From Paenibacillus sp. EZ-K15 (GTDB taxonomy: Bacteria; Bacillota; Bacilli; Paenibacillales; Paenibacillaceae): 64,000 nt of DNA. A program made the translations under genes and the position numbers. Every line of letters starts with the position of its first letter. Within the stretch, counting starts at the first letter, position 1. A model generated the notes under the pieces. It was not told where the DNA came from and did not search any database. It saw only the letters and a program-made list of their open reading frames with translations. This document shows, one piece after another, positions 25,470 to 34,124 of this stretch. The stretch is from the NCBI RefSeq assembly GCF_002573715.1, contig NZ_PDHM01000018.1:270000-333999 (forward strand), read 5' to 3'.

Positions 25470-26894
25470 TTATAAGCCAAGCGAAATGTACTTCACCTCC
25501 AGGAACTCATCCATTCCGTAGTGCCCGCCTTCCCGGCCCAGTCCACTCTCTTTGAATCCGCCGAACGGGGCTTGCGCCGTCGAAGGTACGGGATCATTCA
25601 CGCCCACAATCCCGTAATCCAGCGATTCCGCAATGTTGACCGCTTCGCCTAGATTCTGCGTAAATACATAGGCTGCTAATCCATAGGGACTGTTATTGGC
25701 ACGCTGCACCGCTTCGTCTATCGTCCGGAAAGTGGTAATCGGGGCAAGGGGGCCGAAGGTTTCCTCGTTCATGCACTCCATGTCATCAGTTGCGTTCATG
25801 ATGACCGTCGGCTCAATATAATTGCGACCCAGCTCAGATAATGCCTGACCTCCCGCCAGTATGACGCCGCCCTTCTCTTCCGCGTCCTTGATCTGTCTTA
25901 CGACTTTATCCACAGCGTCCCGGTTGATCAAAGGACCAATATCGACGCCGTGCTCCAGTCCATTTCCTACCTTCAGTTGCTTGACAAGCTCAGCAAACTT
26001 CGCGGCAAACGCCTTCGCAATGCCTTCCTGAACATATACCCGGTTGGCACACACGCAGGTTTGTCCCCCATTGCGGAATTTAGAGGAGATTAATCCGGCA
26101 GCCGCTTGGCTCAGGTCAGCCTGATCCGTCACAATAAACGGCGCATGACCGCCAAGCTCCAGCGATATTTTCTTGACGTTAGCGGCAGCTCCGGCCATCA
26201 GCTGTTTCCCCACCTCGGTTGATCCTGTAAAAGACAGCTTTCTTACACGGCTGTCCGCCTGCCACACGCCGGAAATATCGCTTGAAGATCCAGTTACGAT
26301 GTTAATGACCCCTGCAGGAATACCAGCCTGATCGGCAAGCTCTACCAGCTTGATGGCCGTGAATGGCGTCTCACCGGATGGCTTGATCACCACCGTGCAT
26401 CCGGCGGCTAGAGCGGGCGCCACCTTACGAGTAATCATGGATGCAGGAAAGTTCCACGGCGTAATCGCTGCTACGACGCCAACGGGCTGCTTCGTTACAA
26501 TGATGCGTTGGCGGCTGGATGATCCGGGTATCGTCTCGCCGTAGATTCGTTTGCCTTCCTCCGCATACCAGGACACAAAGCTGTTAGCATATTGTATCTC
26601 GCCTGCTGCTTCCTTCAGCGGTTTCCCCTGCTCTGTGGTCATAATCCGCGCCAATTCATCCGTATGCTCCGCTATGAGCTGATGCCAGCGGCGCAGCAAT
26701 TCCCCTCGCTCATTCGCCGTCCTTCGGGACCACGCCGGAAAAGCATCGGCTGCCGCATCGACGGCCAGGGCGGCTTCCTTCTTGCCAGCCTTGGACACGG
26801 TACCTATCACCTTGCCATCCGCCGGATTATATACATCTATCTGTTCTTCGGTCTGAATCCATTGTCCAGCGATATAGATTTGATTTCGAAACAT
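25470..26894 (-). CDS. gabD: NAD(P)-dependent succinate-semialdehyde-type dehydrogenase
   Basis: Aldehyde dehydrogenase superfamily enzyme, 474 residues, most like GabD, which oxidises succinate semialdehyde to succinate at the end of GABA breakdown. It has the oxyanion Asn in TPWNFPASM (about 146-154), KPSGETP for NADP binding, the general base Glu246 in LELGGHAPF, and the nucleophile Cys280 in RNGGQTCVCANRVYVQ. The double-Cys CVC arrangement is common in GabD-type enzymes. AGGAGG precedes the ATG. No gabT lies beside it, so another semialdehyde substrate is possible. Confidence 0.88.
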   Translation of the reverse strand: MFRNQIYIAGQWIQTEEQIDVYNPADGKVIGTVSKAGKKEAALAVDAAADAFPAWSRRTANERGELLRRWHQLIAEHTDELARIMTTEQGKPLKEAAGEIQYANSFVSWYAEEGKRIYGETIPGSSSRQRIIVTKQPVGVVAAITPWNFPASMITRKVAPALAAGCTVVIKPSGETPFTAIKLVELADQAGIPAGVINIVTGSSSDISGVWQADSRVRKLSFTGSTEVGKQLMAGAAANVKKISLELGGHAPFIVTDQADLSQAAAGLISSKFRNGGQTCVCANRVYVQEGIAKAFAAKFAELVKQLKVGNGLEHGVDIGPLINRDAVDKVVRQIKDAEEKGGVILAGGQALSELGRNYIEPTVIMNATDDMECMNEETFGPLAPITTFRTIDEAVQRANNSPYGLAAYVFTQNLGEAVNIAESLDYGIVGVNDPVPSTAQAPFGGFKESGLGREGGHYGMDEFLEVKYISLGL

Positions 26895-27003
26895 AGTAAA
26901 GACCTCCTCATCATCTCTTCATGGCTGCAAGTGACTGTTGATCATCTTCTTCTAAGGTCACGATTCGTCCTTCTTATTATCCGTTACCCACTTACCCTAA
27001 TGC

Positions 27004-27047
27004 AAAAAAATAAAACACCGGAGCTCAAGTGAAAAGCTCCAGTGTTT
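27004..27047 (-). terminator. Terminator of the siderophore uptake operon
   Basis: AAACACTGGAGCT / AGCTCCGGTGTTT stem on the minus strand with a 9-nt loop, followed by an A/T tract of ATTTTTTTG. Confidence 0.85.
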
Positions 27048-27073
27048 CCTATATTCATAACGGCTTCGCTAAC

Positions 27074-28045
27074 TTATTTAATCGCTGCGTCTACTTCCGT
27101 GATCATTTCGGATACGGACGTCAGGCCGCCGCCGGAAAGATACCAGAAATCCGGATTCAAGTAAACGATGTTACCCTCTTTCGCTGCGTTCGTTGTATTC
27201 ACAAGTTCGTTCTCAACGACCGCTTTAGCGCCTGAATCCCCTTCGCCTGTGGCAACCGCTGCACCACGATCGACAACAAAGAGATAATCCGGGTTCATCT
27301 CAACGATGTACTCATTCGAAATGTCTTTACCATGTGTGCTGACTTCAATGTTAGGATCTACAGCTCCAAAACCAAACACGTCGTGCAGAATACCAAAGCG
27401 GGAACCTGGTCCGTATGCACTGATTTTGCCTTCGTTAGCCAGGATGATCAATGCCTTCTTGCCAGTTGCTGTAGCTTTCTCATTCAAAGCTTTGATGTTC
27501 TCGTCAATTGTAGCAAGCTCTTTTTCAACTTCTGCTTCTTTACCAAAGATTTGACCCAGCGTGTTCATGTTCGCTTTAAAGGATTCCATGTATTTGCTTG
27601 TATCCACACCCAGGAAGATGGTTGGAGCAATTTTGCTGAGTTCATCATACGCATCTTGCTGTCTGCCGGAAATGATGATCAGATCCGGTTTAATGCTGTT
27701 GATTTTCTCGAAGTCAGGCTCTTTCAAGCTGCCCACATTCTCATATTTCTTGTCTTCGAATTTGGACAGGTAGGCCGGGACATTCGCTTGCGGTACGCCC
27801 AGAACCTCAACGCCCAGTTTATCGACAGAGTCCAGAATACCAAAATCGAAAACAACGACGCGGGAAGGATTCTTCTTAACAAGTGTATCGCCCAGTTGAT
27901 GGGTGATCGTGATTTCTTCGGTTGCAGCCGGTGTATCTCCAGCTGCATCTCCTCCACCCGTGCCGCTTGTTTTATCGTCTTGACCACAAGCAGCGAGTAC
28001 AAGCATGAACATTGCTACCATAAATAAAGCCAACCATTTTTTCAT
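27074..28045 (-). CDS. yclQ: Iron-siderophore (petrobactin-type) ABC transporter binding lipoprotein
   Basis: Lipoprotein that captures ferric siderophore outside the membrane. The signal peptide ends in the lipobox LAAC (Cys20). The helical-backbone FepB/FhuD fold shows VVVFDFGILDSVDKLGVEVLG, KINSIKPDLIIISGRQQDAYDELSKIAP and YLFVVDRGAAVATGEGDSG. It is the fourth gene after two permeases and an ATPase, the same order as the petrobactin importer yclNOPQ of B. subtilis, and the sizes match. The start is the ATG at 28045 (MKKW); the frame extends five codons further upstream but without a better site. Petrobactin as the substrate is by analogy. Confidence 0.88.
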   Translation of the reverse strand: MKKWLALFMVAMFMLVLAACGQDDKTSGTGGGDAAGDTPAATEEITITHQLGDTLVKKNPSRVVVFDFGILDSVDKLGVEVLGVPQANVPAYLSKFEDKKYENVGSLKEPDFEKINSIKPDLIIISGRQQDAYDELSKIAPTIFLGVDTSKYMESFKANMNTLGQIFGKEAEVEKELATIDENIKALNEKATATGKKALIILANEGKISAYGPGSRFGILHDVFGFGAVDPNIEVSTHGKDISNEYIVEMNPDYLFVVDRGAAVATGEGDSGAKAVVENELVNTTNAAKEGNIVYLNPDFWYLSGGGLTSVSEMITEVDAAIK

Positions 28046-28185
28046 TGTTTTACACCCCATTTTTATATTTAAAAGCTTTAATAATCCAACATATATTTGA
28101 ACTTATGGTTGAATATGTAATTTGTTGCGCACAGATTAAACTATGCCGTCCTGTATCCAAGGCAGCCCTGTCCTTGCATATGATT

Positions 28186-28219
28186 AAGGATTCCGTGCTT
28201 CTGTTCCCCCAGAATCCTT
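28186..28219 (-). promoter_or_regulatory. Stem-loop in the yclP-yclQ gap
   Basis: The 201-nt gap between the ATPase and binding-protein genes holds an 8-bp inverted repeat AAGGATTC / GAATCCTT without a T-run. It may be an mRNA processing or stabilising element that lets yclQ be made in excess of the membrane parts. No other gene is seen in the gap. Confidence 0.4.
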
Positions 28220-28246
28220 ATCCTCTACTCTCTACTACCATGTCGC

Positions 28247-29005
28247 CTAGCCGTAGTAGACACATACCCGATTGTCATTAATCTCTTCGATCTCAATGTC
28301 CATGTCATAGATTCCGCGAAGCACATTGCTCTGAATGATGTTCTCGGTCTTCCCTTCGCTTTCAATGGCTCCATCCTTCAATGCCACGATGTAATCCGAA
28401 TAAAAGGAAGCGAAGTTGATGTCATGAATCACGATTACAATCGTCTTGTTCAGATCAGCGACAAGCTTTCTGAGAATCTTCATAATCTGTACGGAGTGTT
28501 TCATGTCCAGATTGTTTAGAGGCTCATCCAGCAGGATATACTCTGTATTCTGGGCGATAACCATCGCAATGTAGGCACGCTGGGTCTGACCGCCGCTGAG
28601 CTGATGAAGATATTTATGCTGCATATCCCCAAGCTCCATATAAGAGATTGCCTCATCTACGTATTTCTCATCTTCTGCGTTCAATCTGCCCTGAGAGTAA
28701 GGAAAACGACCGAAGGATACAAGCTCACGCACCGTCAGACGGAGGCTGATATGGTTGGATTGTTTCAGGATCGAAACCTTCTTCGCCAGATCGCCGCTCT
28801 TCCATTGGCTGACCTCTTTACCGTCCACCGTAATTTGTCCGCTGTCTTTGCCTGTTAATCTGCTAATCATGGACAGCAAGGTACTCTTGCCGGCACCATT
28901 CGGGCCGATAAAGGAAGTGATTTGACCTTTCGGGATCGTAACCGACACGTTATCAACGACTTTTTTGCCGCCATAGACTTTCGATACGTTCGTAACCTGG
29001 ATCAT
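28247..29005 (-). CDS. yclP: Iron-siderophore ABC transporter ATPase
   Basis: Cytoplasmic ATPase that powers siderophore import, 252 residues, the length of B. subtilis YclP. Walker A is GPNGAGKST (about 34-42), the Q-loop lies in SILKQSNH, the signature motif is LSGGQ, Walker B is YILLDEPLNNLD and the switch His is in VIHDINFA. The start overlaps the end of the upstream permease by 4 nt (ATGA), so translation is coupled. Confidence 0.96.
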   Translation of the reverse strand: MIQVTNVSKVYGGKKVVDNVSVTIPKGQITSFIGPNGAGKSTLLSMISRLTGKDSGQITVDGKEVSQWKSGDLAKKVSILKQSNHISLRLTVRELVSFGRFPYSQGRLNAEDEKYVDEAISYMELGDMQHKYLHQLSGGQTQRAYIAMVIAQNTEYILLDEPLNNLDMKHSVQIMKILRKLVADLNKTIVIVIHDINFASFYSDYIVALKDGAIESEGKTENIIQSNVLRGIYDMDIEIEEINDNRVCVYYG

Positions 29006-29949
29006 GCTTTACTCTCCTTTAGTAGCAGGTATATGAAGTAGACACCGCCGATGAAGTTGATAATGACGCTGAGCGTTGTAGAGAACGTAAACACCCGCTC
29101 TACAACCAATTGACCGCCGACCAGTGCAATAATGCTAATCAGTATGGATGCTGCAATTAAATACGAATGCCTGTATGTCTTCATAACTTCGTACGCAACA
29201 TTGACAACCAGGAGCCCGAGGAATGTGATCGGTCCTACCAAAGCGGTAGCCACCGAGATCAGAACGGCAACCACAATCAGAAGCCGCTTCACAACATAAT
29301 CATAATTCACGCCGAGATTGATCGCTTGCTCACGGCCAAGTGCCAGCACGTTCAGATACTTGGCAAATCGGGCAAAGTACAGCAAGGTCAGCACAACGAC
29401 AATGACGGAAAGGACCAGAAGCTCGGTCTTTACATTGTTAAAGCTGGCAAACATTTTGTCGGCCACAAACTGGAACTCGTTCGGGTCAATCAACACTTCC
29501 ATAAAGGAAGACATGCTGGAGAACAGGGTTCCAAAAATCATGCCGATCAGCAGCAGGAAGTAAATGTTGTTTCCTTCCCTTTTGAACAGAATCTTATATA
29601 AGACTCCGGCAAATAGGATCATCCCGCCGACGTTGATCAGAAAGTTAACGTTGCTGCCCAGTTTGTACAGCGTGAAGGATCCGAAGACGAAGATAACGGT
29701 AGTCTGGATCAGTACATATAAGGAATCTAATCCCATAACGCTTGGCGTCAGTATCCGGTTATTCGTGACCGTTTGAAACACCGTGGTAGACAGAGCAATC
29801 GCTCCGCCGGTCAGAATGATGGCAAGCACCTTCTTGATTCTTCTTGGAAGCGCGTAATCCCAATTGCCGCCAAGATCAATGAACAGAAAGACTGCCACCA
29901 GGATGATTGCCGCTGCGGCCAACAGGCCGAGTTTGGCTTTATAAGTCAT
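29002..29949 (-). CDS. yclO: Iron-siderophore ABC transporter permease 2
   Basis: FecCD-type membrane subunit of 315 residues, identical in length to B. subtilis YclO, with about nine hydrophobic segments. It carries the family motifs LGREQAINLGVNYDYVVKRLL and VGPITFLGLLVVNVAYEVM, which face the ATPase. Its start overlaps the end of the first permease gene by 11 nt. It works as a heterodimer with the yclN product. Confidence 0.94.
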   Translation of the reverse strand: MTYKAKLGLLAAAAIILVAVFLFIDLGGNWDYALPRRIKKVLAIILTGGAIALSTTVFQTVTNNRILTPSVMGLDSLYVLIQTTVIFVFGSFTLYKLGSNVNFLINVGGMILFAGVLYKILFKREGNNIYFLLLIGMIFGTLFSSMSSFMEVLIDPNEFQFVADKMFASFNNVKTELLVLSVIVVVLTLLYFARFAKYLNVLALGREQAINLGVNYDYVVKRLLIVVAVLISVATALVGPITFLGLLVVNVAYEVMKTYRHSYLIAASILISIIALVGGQLVVERVFTFSTTLSVIINFIGGVYFIYLLLKESKA

Positions 29950-30892
29950 AAGCCTTTCTCCTCATCAGTAAGAAAATGAATATACCGCTTCCGAGTACGC
30001 CCACGGTTAGACTAATCGGAATTTCATAGGGATAAATAATGATCCGGCCCAGGATGTCACAGAACAATACGAACCCGGCCCCCAGCAGCGCGGTATGCGA
30101 AAGGCTTTTTTTCAAGTGGTCTCCTAAGTACAAACTGACAATATTAGGTATGATCAGACCAAGAAACGGAATCACGCCGACCGTCAGCACGACAGATGCC
30201 GTAACCAGCGCCACGATGACCAATCCCAGATTCACAACTCTCCGGTAGTGAAGACCCAGGTTGGTTGCAAACTCCTCTCCCATTCCGGCCACCGTAAACT
30301 TGTTGGCAAACAGATACGCCAGAATCAAAAGCGGGATACTAATATAGAGCATTTCATACTGGCCCTTCATGATCATGGAAAAATCACCCTGAAGCCATGC
30401 GGACATATTCTGAATAAGATCATATTTGTATGCAAAGAAGGTGGCTATCGAACTGACGATATTACCAAACATCAGCCCTACGAGCGGGATGAAGATCGCA
30501 TCCTTGAACTTAATCCGATCCAGTATCTTCATGAAGATAAAGGTTCCTGCCAGAGCGAATACAAATGCCACCAGCATTTTGATAAGCGGACCGCTTGTCG
30601 TGAAGACAAGCATGGCTACCAAAATCCCCAGTCTGGCAGAGTCCATCGTACCTGCCGTGGTCGGCGATACGAACTTATTGCGGCTGAGCTGCTGCATGAT
30701 CAATCCGCAGATACTCATGCTGACACCCGCCAATATAAGACTGACAAGCCTAGGAATCCGGCTTACAAGCATAATATGCTGTTGTTGTTCTGTCATCGAG
30801 AACAGTTGCAGTGGCGAGATATCTTTAACTCCAATAAATAATGAGATTATCGAGAGTACCACAACGGCTGCAAATAAGTATCTAATCTTCAT
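29939..30892 (-). CDS. yclN: Iron-siderophore ABC transporter permease 1
   Basis: FecCD-type membrane subunit of 317 residues. ISLFIGVKDISPLQLF, VSRIPRLVSLILAGVSMSICGLIMQQLSRNKFVSPTTAG and GVIPFLGLIIPNIVSLYLGDH are the hallmarks. The frame opens at 30940, but the ATG at 30892 follows AAGGAAG by 6 nt and begins directly with the first membrane helix. It is the first gene of the operon; two Fur-box-like sites lie in its upstream region. Confidence 0.94.
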   Translation of the reverse strand: MKIRYLFAAVVVLSIISLFIGVKDISPLQLFSMTEQQQHIMLVSRIPRLVSLILAGVSMSICGLIMQQLSRNKFVSPTTAGTMDSARLGILVAMLVFTTSGPLIKMLVAFVFALAGTFIFMKILDRIKFKDAIFIPLVGLMFGNIVSSIATFFAYKYDLIQNMSAWLQGDFSMIMKGQYEMLYISIPLLILAYLFANKFTVAGMGEEFATNLGLHYRRVVNLGLVIVALVTASVVLTVGVIPFLGLIIPNIVSLYLGDHLKKSLSHTALLGAGFVLFCDILGRIIIYPYEIPISLTVGVLGSGIFIFLLMRRKAYDL

Positions 30893-30959
30893 GGCTCTTC
30901 CTTCTATGCGTATGTCTCTAAAATATCCGGGATCTCGCAATTTCCAACACCATTCTCAT

Positions 30960-30974
30960 TGAGATTGATTATCA
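30960..30974 (-). promoter_or_regulatory. Fur box of the yclNOPQ operon
   Basis: On the minus strand TGATAATCAATCTCA, close to the 7-1-7 Fur consensus TGATAATNATTATCA, 68 nt before the yclN start. It supports iron-limited expression of the importer. Confidence 0.7.
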
Positions 30975-31027
30975 ATCGCGCTCTGATATGCATTATATCA
31001 TCCTCATTCTGGCTCGACAAGTGTAAT

Positions 31028-31042
31028 TGAGAATCAAAATCA
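31028..31042. promoter_or_regulatory. Second Fur-box-like site
   Basis: TGAGAATCAAAATCA, a weaker match to the 7-1-7 Fur consensus, 53 nt further upstream of yclN. With the first site it could allow cooperative binding. Confidence 0.45.
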
Positions 31043-31235
31043 ATTAAATTGTTCATACTTGTATATTTTGTTCATGAATTGTTCATAATATGAAGTTTCG
31101 AGAAGACATAGCTAATATCCTCAGGTAGGAAGCACTCCTTTCGTTTAAACCTCCATATAATGAAGCTTCTCTAAAAGCCAGACGGATTCAATTCATATTA
31201 AATAGATAAGGGAATTTATATTTAATCAAAAGTCG

Positions 31236-31264
31236 TTGACAATTACTCTAAGTTATATTAATAT
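31236..31264 (+). promoter_or_regulatory. Sigma-A promoter of the nitroreductase gene
   Basis: TTGACA (31236-31241), 17 nt, TAATAT (31259-31264). The leader to the gene is about 150 nt. Confidence 0.6.
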
Positions 31265-31284
31265 ACTAACATAAATATTATTCC

Positions 31285-31301
31285 TAACTAAACGTAAGTT
31301 A
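31285..31301. promoter_or_regulatory. Inverted repeat downstream of the nitroreductase promoter, possible repressor operator
   Basis: TAACT-AAACGTA-AGTTA lies about 15 nt after the predicted transcription start. The size and T/A-rich arms resemble operators of MarR/HxlR-type redox regulators (YodB, HypR), which control nitroreductases in Bacillus. No such regulator gene is next to it. Confidence 0.4.
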
Positions 31302-31418
31302 ATATGGAATGATAATTAAAAATATTGCTAAATAAGCAAAATGCATATTTGCTTGAAGTAAAGGACATCTTCTTATCAGGCGTATGCAAATTCGATTACA
31401 CCAGGAGGTTTTTTTTCA

Positions 31419-32021
31419 ATGTCTAAAGATTTTTCAACTGCACTCAAAAGTCGCCGTTCTTATTACGGGATTAGCAAAGAATCCGTTATCTCGGACGAGC
31501 GTATTCAGGAAATCGTAAACGAAGCAGTTAAGTATACCCCGTCTTCTTTCAACTCCCAAAGTGCACGCGTCGTTGTATTGCTTGGCGAACAGCACGATAA
31601 ACTGTGGAACATCACGGAAGGCATCCTGAAGGAAGTCGTTGGCGATGAAGAAGCATTCAAATCCACTGCCGACAAAATGGGCGCATTCCGCGCAGGTTAC
31701 GGTACGGTATTGTTCTTCGAGGACAACAACGTCATTGCCGGGCTGCAACAAAACTTTGCCGCTTATGCCGACAACTTCCCGATTTGGTCCAACCAATCCA
31801 ACGGCATGCTGCAATTTGTAGTATGGACATCCCTTGAAGCAGAAGGTCTGGGTGCATCCCTGCAGCACTACAACCCGCTGATCGACGAAAAAGTAAAATC
31901 CGAATGGAACATCCCGGAAAGCTGGAAGCTGCTTGCTCAAATGCCTTTCGGTAAGCCGGTTGCTGAACCAGGCGAGAAAGAATTTGCACCGCTTGAAGAT
32001 CGCGTAAAAGTATACAACTAA
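31419..32021 (+). CDS. Nitroreductase family protein (Frm2/CinD-like)
   Basis: FMN-binding oxidoreductase of 200 residues, belonging to the short fungal-Frm2/lactococcal-CinD branch: ALKSRRSYYGISKE for FMN contact, PSSFNSQSARVVVLLG, and LEAEGLGASLQHYNPLID near the C-terminus. Relatives reduce quinones or nitro compounds and protect against electrophile or copper stress; the true substrate here is not known. AGGAGG precedes the ATG. It forms a single-gene unit with its own promoter and terminator. Confidence 0.92.
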   Translation: MSKDFSTALKSRRSYYGISKESVISDERIQEIVNEAVKYTPSSFNSQSARVVVLLGEQHDKLWNITEGILKEVVGDEEAFKSTADKMGAFRAGYGTVLFFEDNNVIAGLQQNFAAYADNFPIWSNQSNGMLQFVVWTSLEAEGLGASLQHYNPLIDEKVKSEWNIPESWKLLAQMPFGKPVAEPGEKEFAPLEDRVKVYN

Positions 32022-32032
32022 TTATATAGATG

Positions 32033-32082
32033 AAAAAGGCCGCCTCCCTAAGTTCCAGCAACTTGGATAGGTGGTCTTTTTA
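32033..32082 (+). terminator. Terminator of the nitroreductase gene
   Basis: AAAAAGGCCGCCT / AGGTGGTCTTTTT stem with an inner AAGTT / AACTT helix; the stem end supplies five T. Confidence 0.8.
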
Positions 32083-32095
32083 TAATGGGCAAAGA

Positions 32096-32124
32096 TTGAA
32101 AAACCGATCACTAAGCGATACAAT
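32096..32124 (+). promoter_or_regulatory. Sigma-A promoter of the TPP-riboswitch/ykoF unit
   Basis: TTGAAA (32096-32101), 17 nt, TACAAT (32119-32124). The transcript would begin about 75 nt before the aptamer, and that stretch can form two extra hairpins (CTTCT/AGAAG and CCAAC/GTTGG). Confidence 0.6.
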
Positions 32125-32204
32125 TAGTCAGGTAAGAACCCTCGAACTTCTAAGATAACAGAAGCTCCGGGCAAACTTGCGATAACCAACTACATAGGAT
32201 GTTG

Positions 32205-32296
32205 GCTGTACTAGGGGTGCCATGTGCTGAGAGACGGCGGCTTGCCGTTAACCCTTAACACCCGATCTAGGTCATACTAGCGTGGGGAAGTGTAGC
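32205..32296 (+). ncRNA. TPP riboswitch aptamer (THI element)
   Basis: The conserved core is plain to see: CTAGGGGTGC, GTGCTGAGAG, ACCCTTAACACCCGATCTAGGTCATACTAGCG in pieces, and CGTGGGGAAGTG, closed by a P1 helix pairing GCTGTACT with AGTGTAGC. It binds thiamine pyrophosphate. With the terminator at 32324-32358 it would switch off ykoF when thiamine is plentiful. The variable P3 arm is GACGGCGG..CCGTTA. Confidence 0.96.
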
Positions 32297-32323
32297 ATTT
32301 ATGTTTATTTCTTTTCGTAGGCA

Positions 32324-32358
32324 TAACTGCACTTTCTTCATGGGGTGCGGTTTTTTTG
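32324..32358 (+). terminator. Expression-platform terminator of the TPP riboswitch
   Basis: AACTGCAC / GTGCGGTT stem (one G-U pair) with an 11-nt loop, followed by seven T; it ends about 30 nt before the ykoF start codon. Confidence 0.8.
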
Positions 32359-32389
32359 CGTGGACTTATATCATGGGGAGGAAATAACA

Positions 32390-32995
32390 ATGAATGAGCT
32401 TGTATGCGGAACCAGTCGGATCGTCGGATGCCGATTCTCGGTATTTCCCATGACGGACCGGTTTGTGAAGGTCATCATGGGCGCACTACATTCCGTGGAT
32501 ACGGGGAAGGTATGGATTCAGACAGATGATGTGAGCACCTGTATTCGTGGACGTGCAGAGCATGTCTTTGATGTTACAAGGGCGATATTCGCCTATGCTG
32601 CAGCGAGTGGTGTGCATACCGTTTTTAATGGTACTTATTCCATCGGTTGCCCCGGAGATACGGACGCCGATGTATTTATGACTGAGGATTCGACCCTTTT
32701 AAACAACGACATCGGGGAACATGCCGATATTGAGACTGCCTGCCAATTCGCTCTTTACCCCATGGGTACCGATAACTACATGGATGTCATCTACGGTGAA
32801 GTTAATCGTGCGAAGGCAGCCGGGACATTCGCCGGAAGCGTTCATTACGCCAGCCGATTGGATGGGTCACTGGCCCAGGTGTTTGGATCGCTTGAAGAGG
32901 CGTTTTTACATGCGATTCAATCCGACAGCAGCCATTTGGTCATGACTGCGGTTGTGTCCGCACACAGCCCTTCGGTCAAAGCCGCATCGAATTGA
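32390..32995 (+). CDS. ykoF: YkoF-type thiamine/HMP-binding protein
   Basis: Soluble protein of 201 residues built from two similar ferredoxin-like halves, the fold of B. subtilis YkoF (200 residues). First half: CGTSRIVGCRFSVFPMTDRFVKVIMGAL with IQTDDVSTCIRG. Second half: ADIETACQFALYPMGTDNYMDVIYGEV. In B. subtilis ykoF heads the ykoFEDC operon for uptake of the HMP moiety of thiamine. Here the gene follows a TPP riboswitch, which supports the role, but no ykoE, D or C follows. The start is the ATG at 32390 with GGGGAGG; the frame is open upstream into the riboswitch terminator. Confidence 0.92.
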   Translation: MNELVCGTSRIVGCRFSVFPMTDRFVKVIMGALHSVDTGKVWIQTDDVSTCIRGRAEHVFDVTRAIFAYAAASGVHTVFNGTYSIGCPGDTDADVFMTEDSTLLNNDIGEHADIETACQFALYPMGTDNYMDVIYGEVNRAKAAGTFAGSVHYASRLDGSLAQVFGSLEEAFLHAIQSDSSHLVMTAVVSAHSPSVKAASN

Positions 32996-33014
32996 GTTCT
33001 ATTGAGGCAGACAA

Positions 33015-33036
33015 AAGCCCGGCAAGCGCCGGGCTT
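33015..33036 (-). terminator. Hairpin between ykoF and the small sporulation gene
   Basis: Perfect 9-bp stem AAGCCCGGC / GCCGGGCTT with a four-base loop. The minus strand leaves it with TTTTGTCT, so it mainly ends the small gene; it may also stop ykoF transcription. Confidence 0.75.
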
Positions 33037-33066
33037 CCTGTCACTACTGCCAAGAATCTTGACAGT

Positions 33067-33165
33067 TTAAACCCAAGCACTCAAGATAATTACGAGCAGG
33101 ATAAAGAGAACCAAAATAATTCCTACTGAATTGTTCCATCCACCGCCGCCATATACTCCGCTCAT
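33067..33165 (-). CDS. YjcZ family small sporulation membrane protein (32 aa)
   Basis: Tiny protein: an N-terminal Gly-rich stretch (MSGVYGGGGWNN) and one hydrophobic helix (GIILVLFILLVIILSAW). This is the pattern of the YjcZ/tiny_TM_bacill family found in spore-formers, often in several copies. A strong AGGAGGGG site lies 7 nt before the ATG, and a hairpin follows the stop. Its exact role in the spore or forespore membrane is unknown. Confidence 0.9.
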   Translation of the reverse strand: MSGVYGGGGWNNSVGIILVLFILLVIILSAWV

Positions 33166-33282
33166 GAAGATCCCCTCCTGGATTTAAAGAATGACGTGAT
33201 GTAATCACACTATTATAGTATTTCCCGTCTCGTGCTAGTGTCACGGCTAATGTACCCCTCTTTTTATATTGGCAAGGAAATT

Positions 33283-33981
33283 CTATTCCTCATAACCGAT
33301 GAGAAGCTTGCCTCCGTACGGATGGAGCATTTCCTCGGTGAATGCCATAAGAACTGAAGGATCATCCTGGCGATACATCGCCGCGAGCGCTGCTTCCAAT
33401 CGTTCTCCCAAGATCGAGTCATAGCGGTTGAACAGACGGAACAGTGTTTTCCCTTCACCCGTCCACTCCCGGTTCACCCTAAGTACAAAATCACAGAGAA
33501 TCGCCGCTATTTTGTGCACCGTAAACCATTTTTCGCCATCCCTTCGGGGACTCATCAAATCCAGCATGTACTCGGTTAGCATATAACGGTATTCGTCAAT
33601 GTCGGTTAGCGTCAAGGGCATGGGGCCGTAATTCAAGTCGCTTCGGGCTTCCGCCCGCACCTCTTCCCCCTCAGGCAGCGCGCGCAGCACCGCCCCTTCT
33701 ACGACCATCCGCTGCAATGAAGGATTCGCCGCGCTCACTCCCTCGTCGAAATATTCGCGATAGGAGAATAAAGACAATATAAATATTTCCGCGATCCACT
33801 CATGTGCCTCTATCGTCTTCCTGCTGAAATCATAACCGTCCCGTTCAATGACTATGATGTCCAAATCGGATTGTTCATTATATTCGCCTCTGCTCGCGCT
33901 GCCGCCAAGCACAGCAAGCAAACAGTCGGGATAATCGTGTTGAATGATGCGTTCCGCTGCCTCTACCGGTTCCATCCTCAT
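33283..33981 (-). CDS. Nucleotidyltransferase domain protein
   Basis: Soluble protein of 232 residues with the polymerase-beta-type nucleotidyltransferase motif: GGSASRGEYNEQSDLDIIVI (about 26-45), with the helix hG(S)xxxG and metal-binding SDxD. A helical C-terminal part resembles the KNTase-like fold of antibiotic or small-molecule nucleotidyltransferases. The substrate is not known. It is a single gene divergent from the methyltransferase at 34125. Confidence 0.85.
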   Translation of the reverse strand: MRMEPVEAAERIIQHDYPDCLLAVLGGSASRGEYNEQSDLDIIVIERDGYDFSRKTIEAHEWIAEIFILSLFSYREYFDEGVSAANPSLQRMVVEGAVLRALPEGEEVRAEARSDLNYGPMPLTLTDIDEYRYMLTEYMLDLMSPRRDGEKWFTVHKIAAILCDFVLRVNREWTGEGKTLFRLFNRYDSILGERLEAALAAMYRQDDPSVLMAFTEEMLHPYGGKLLIGYEE

Positions 33982-34124
33982 GACGTTTCCTCCATTATGA
34001 TTCTGATCCTCCCGAAAAAAGGGCTCAAAATATCTAATTCAGCTAAAACCCTAAACGTACTTGAATCATATGGTAAATAAACGATTACCCTCATGTTGAT
34101 GACAAGGAAGAAGGGATAGATGAG

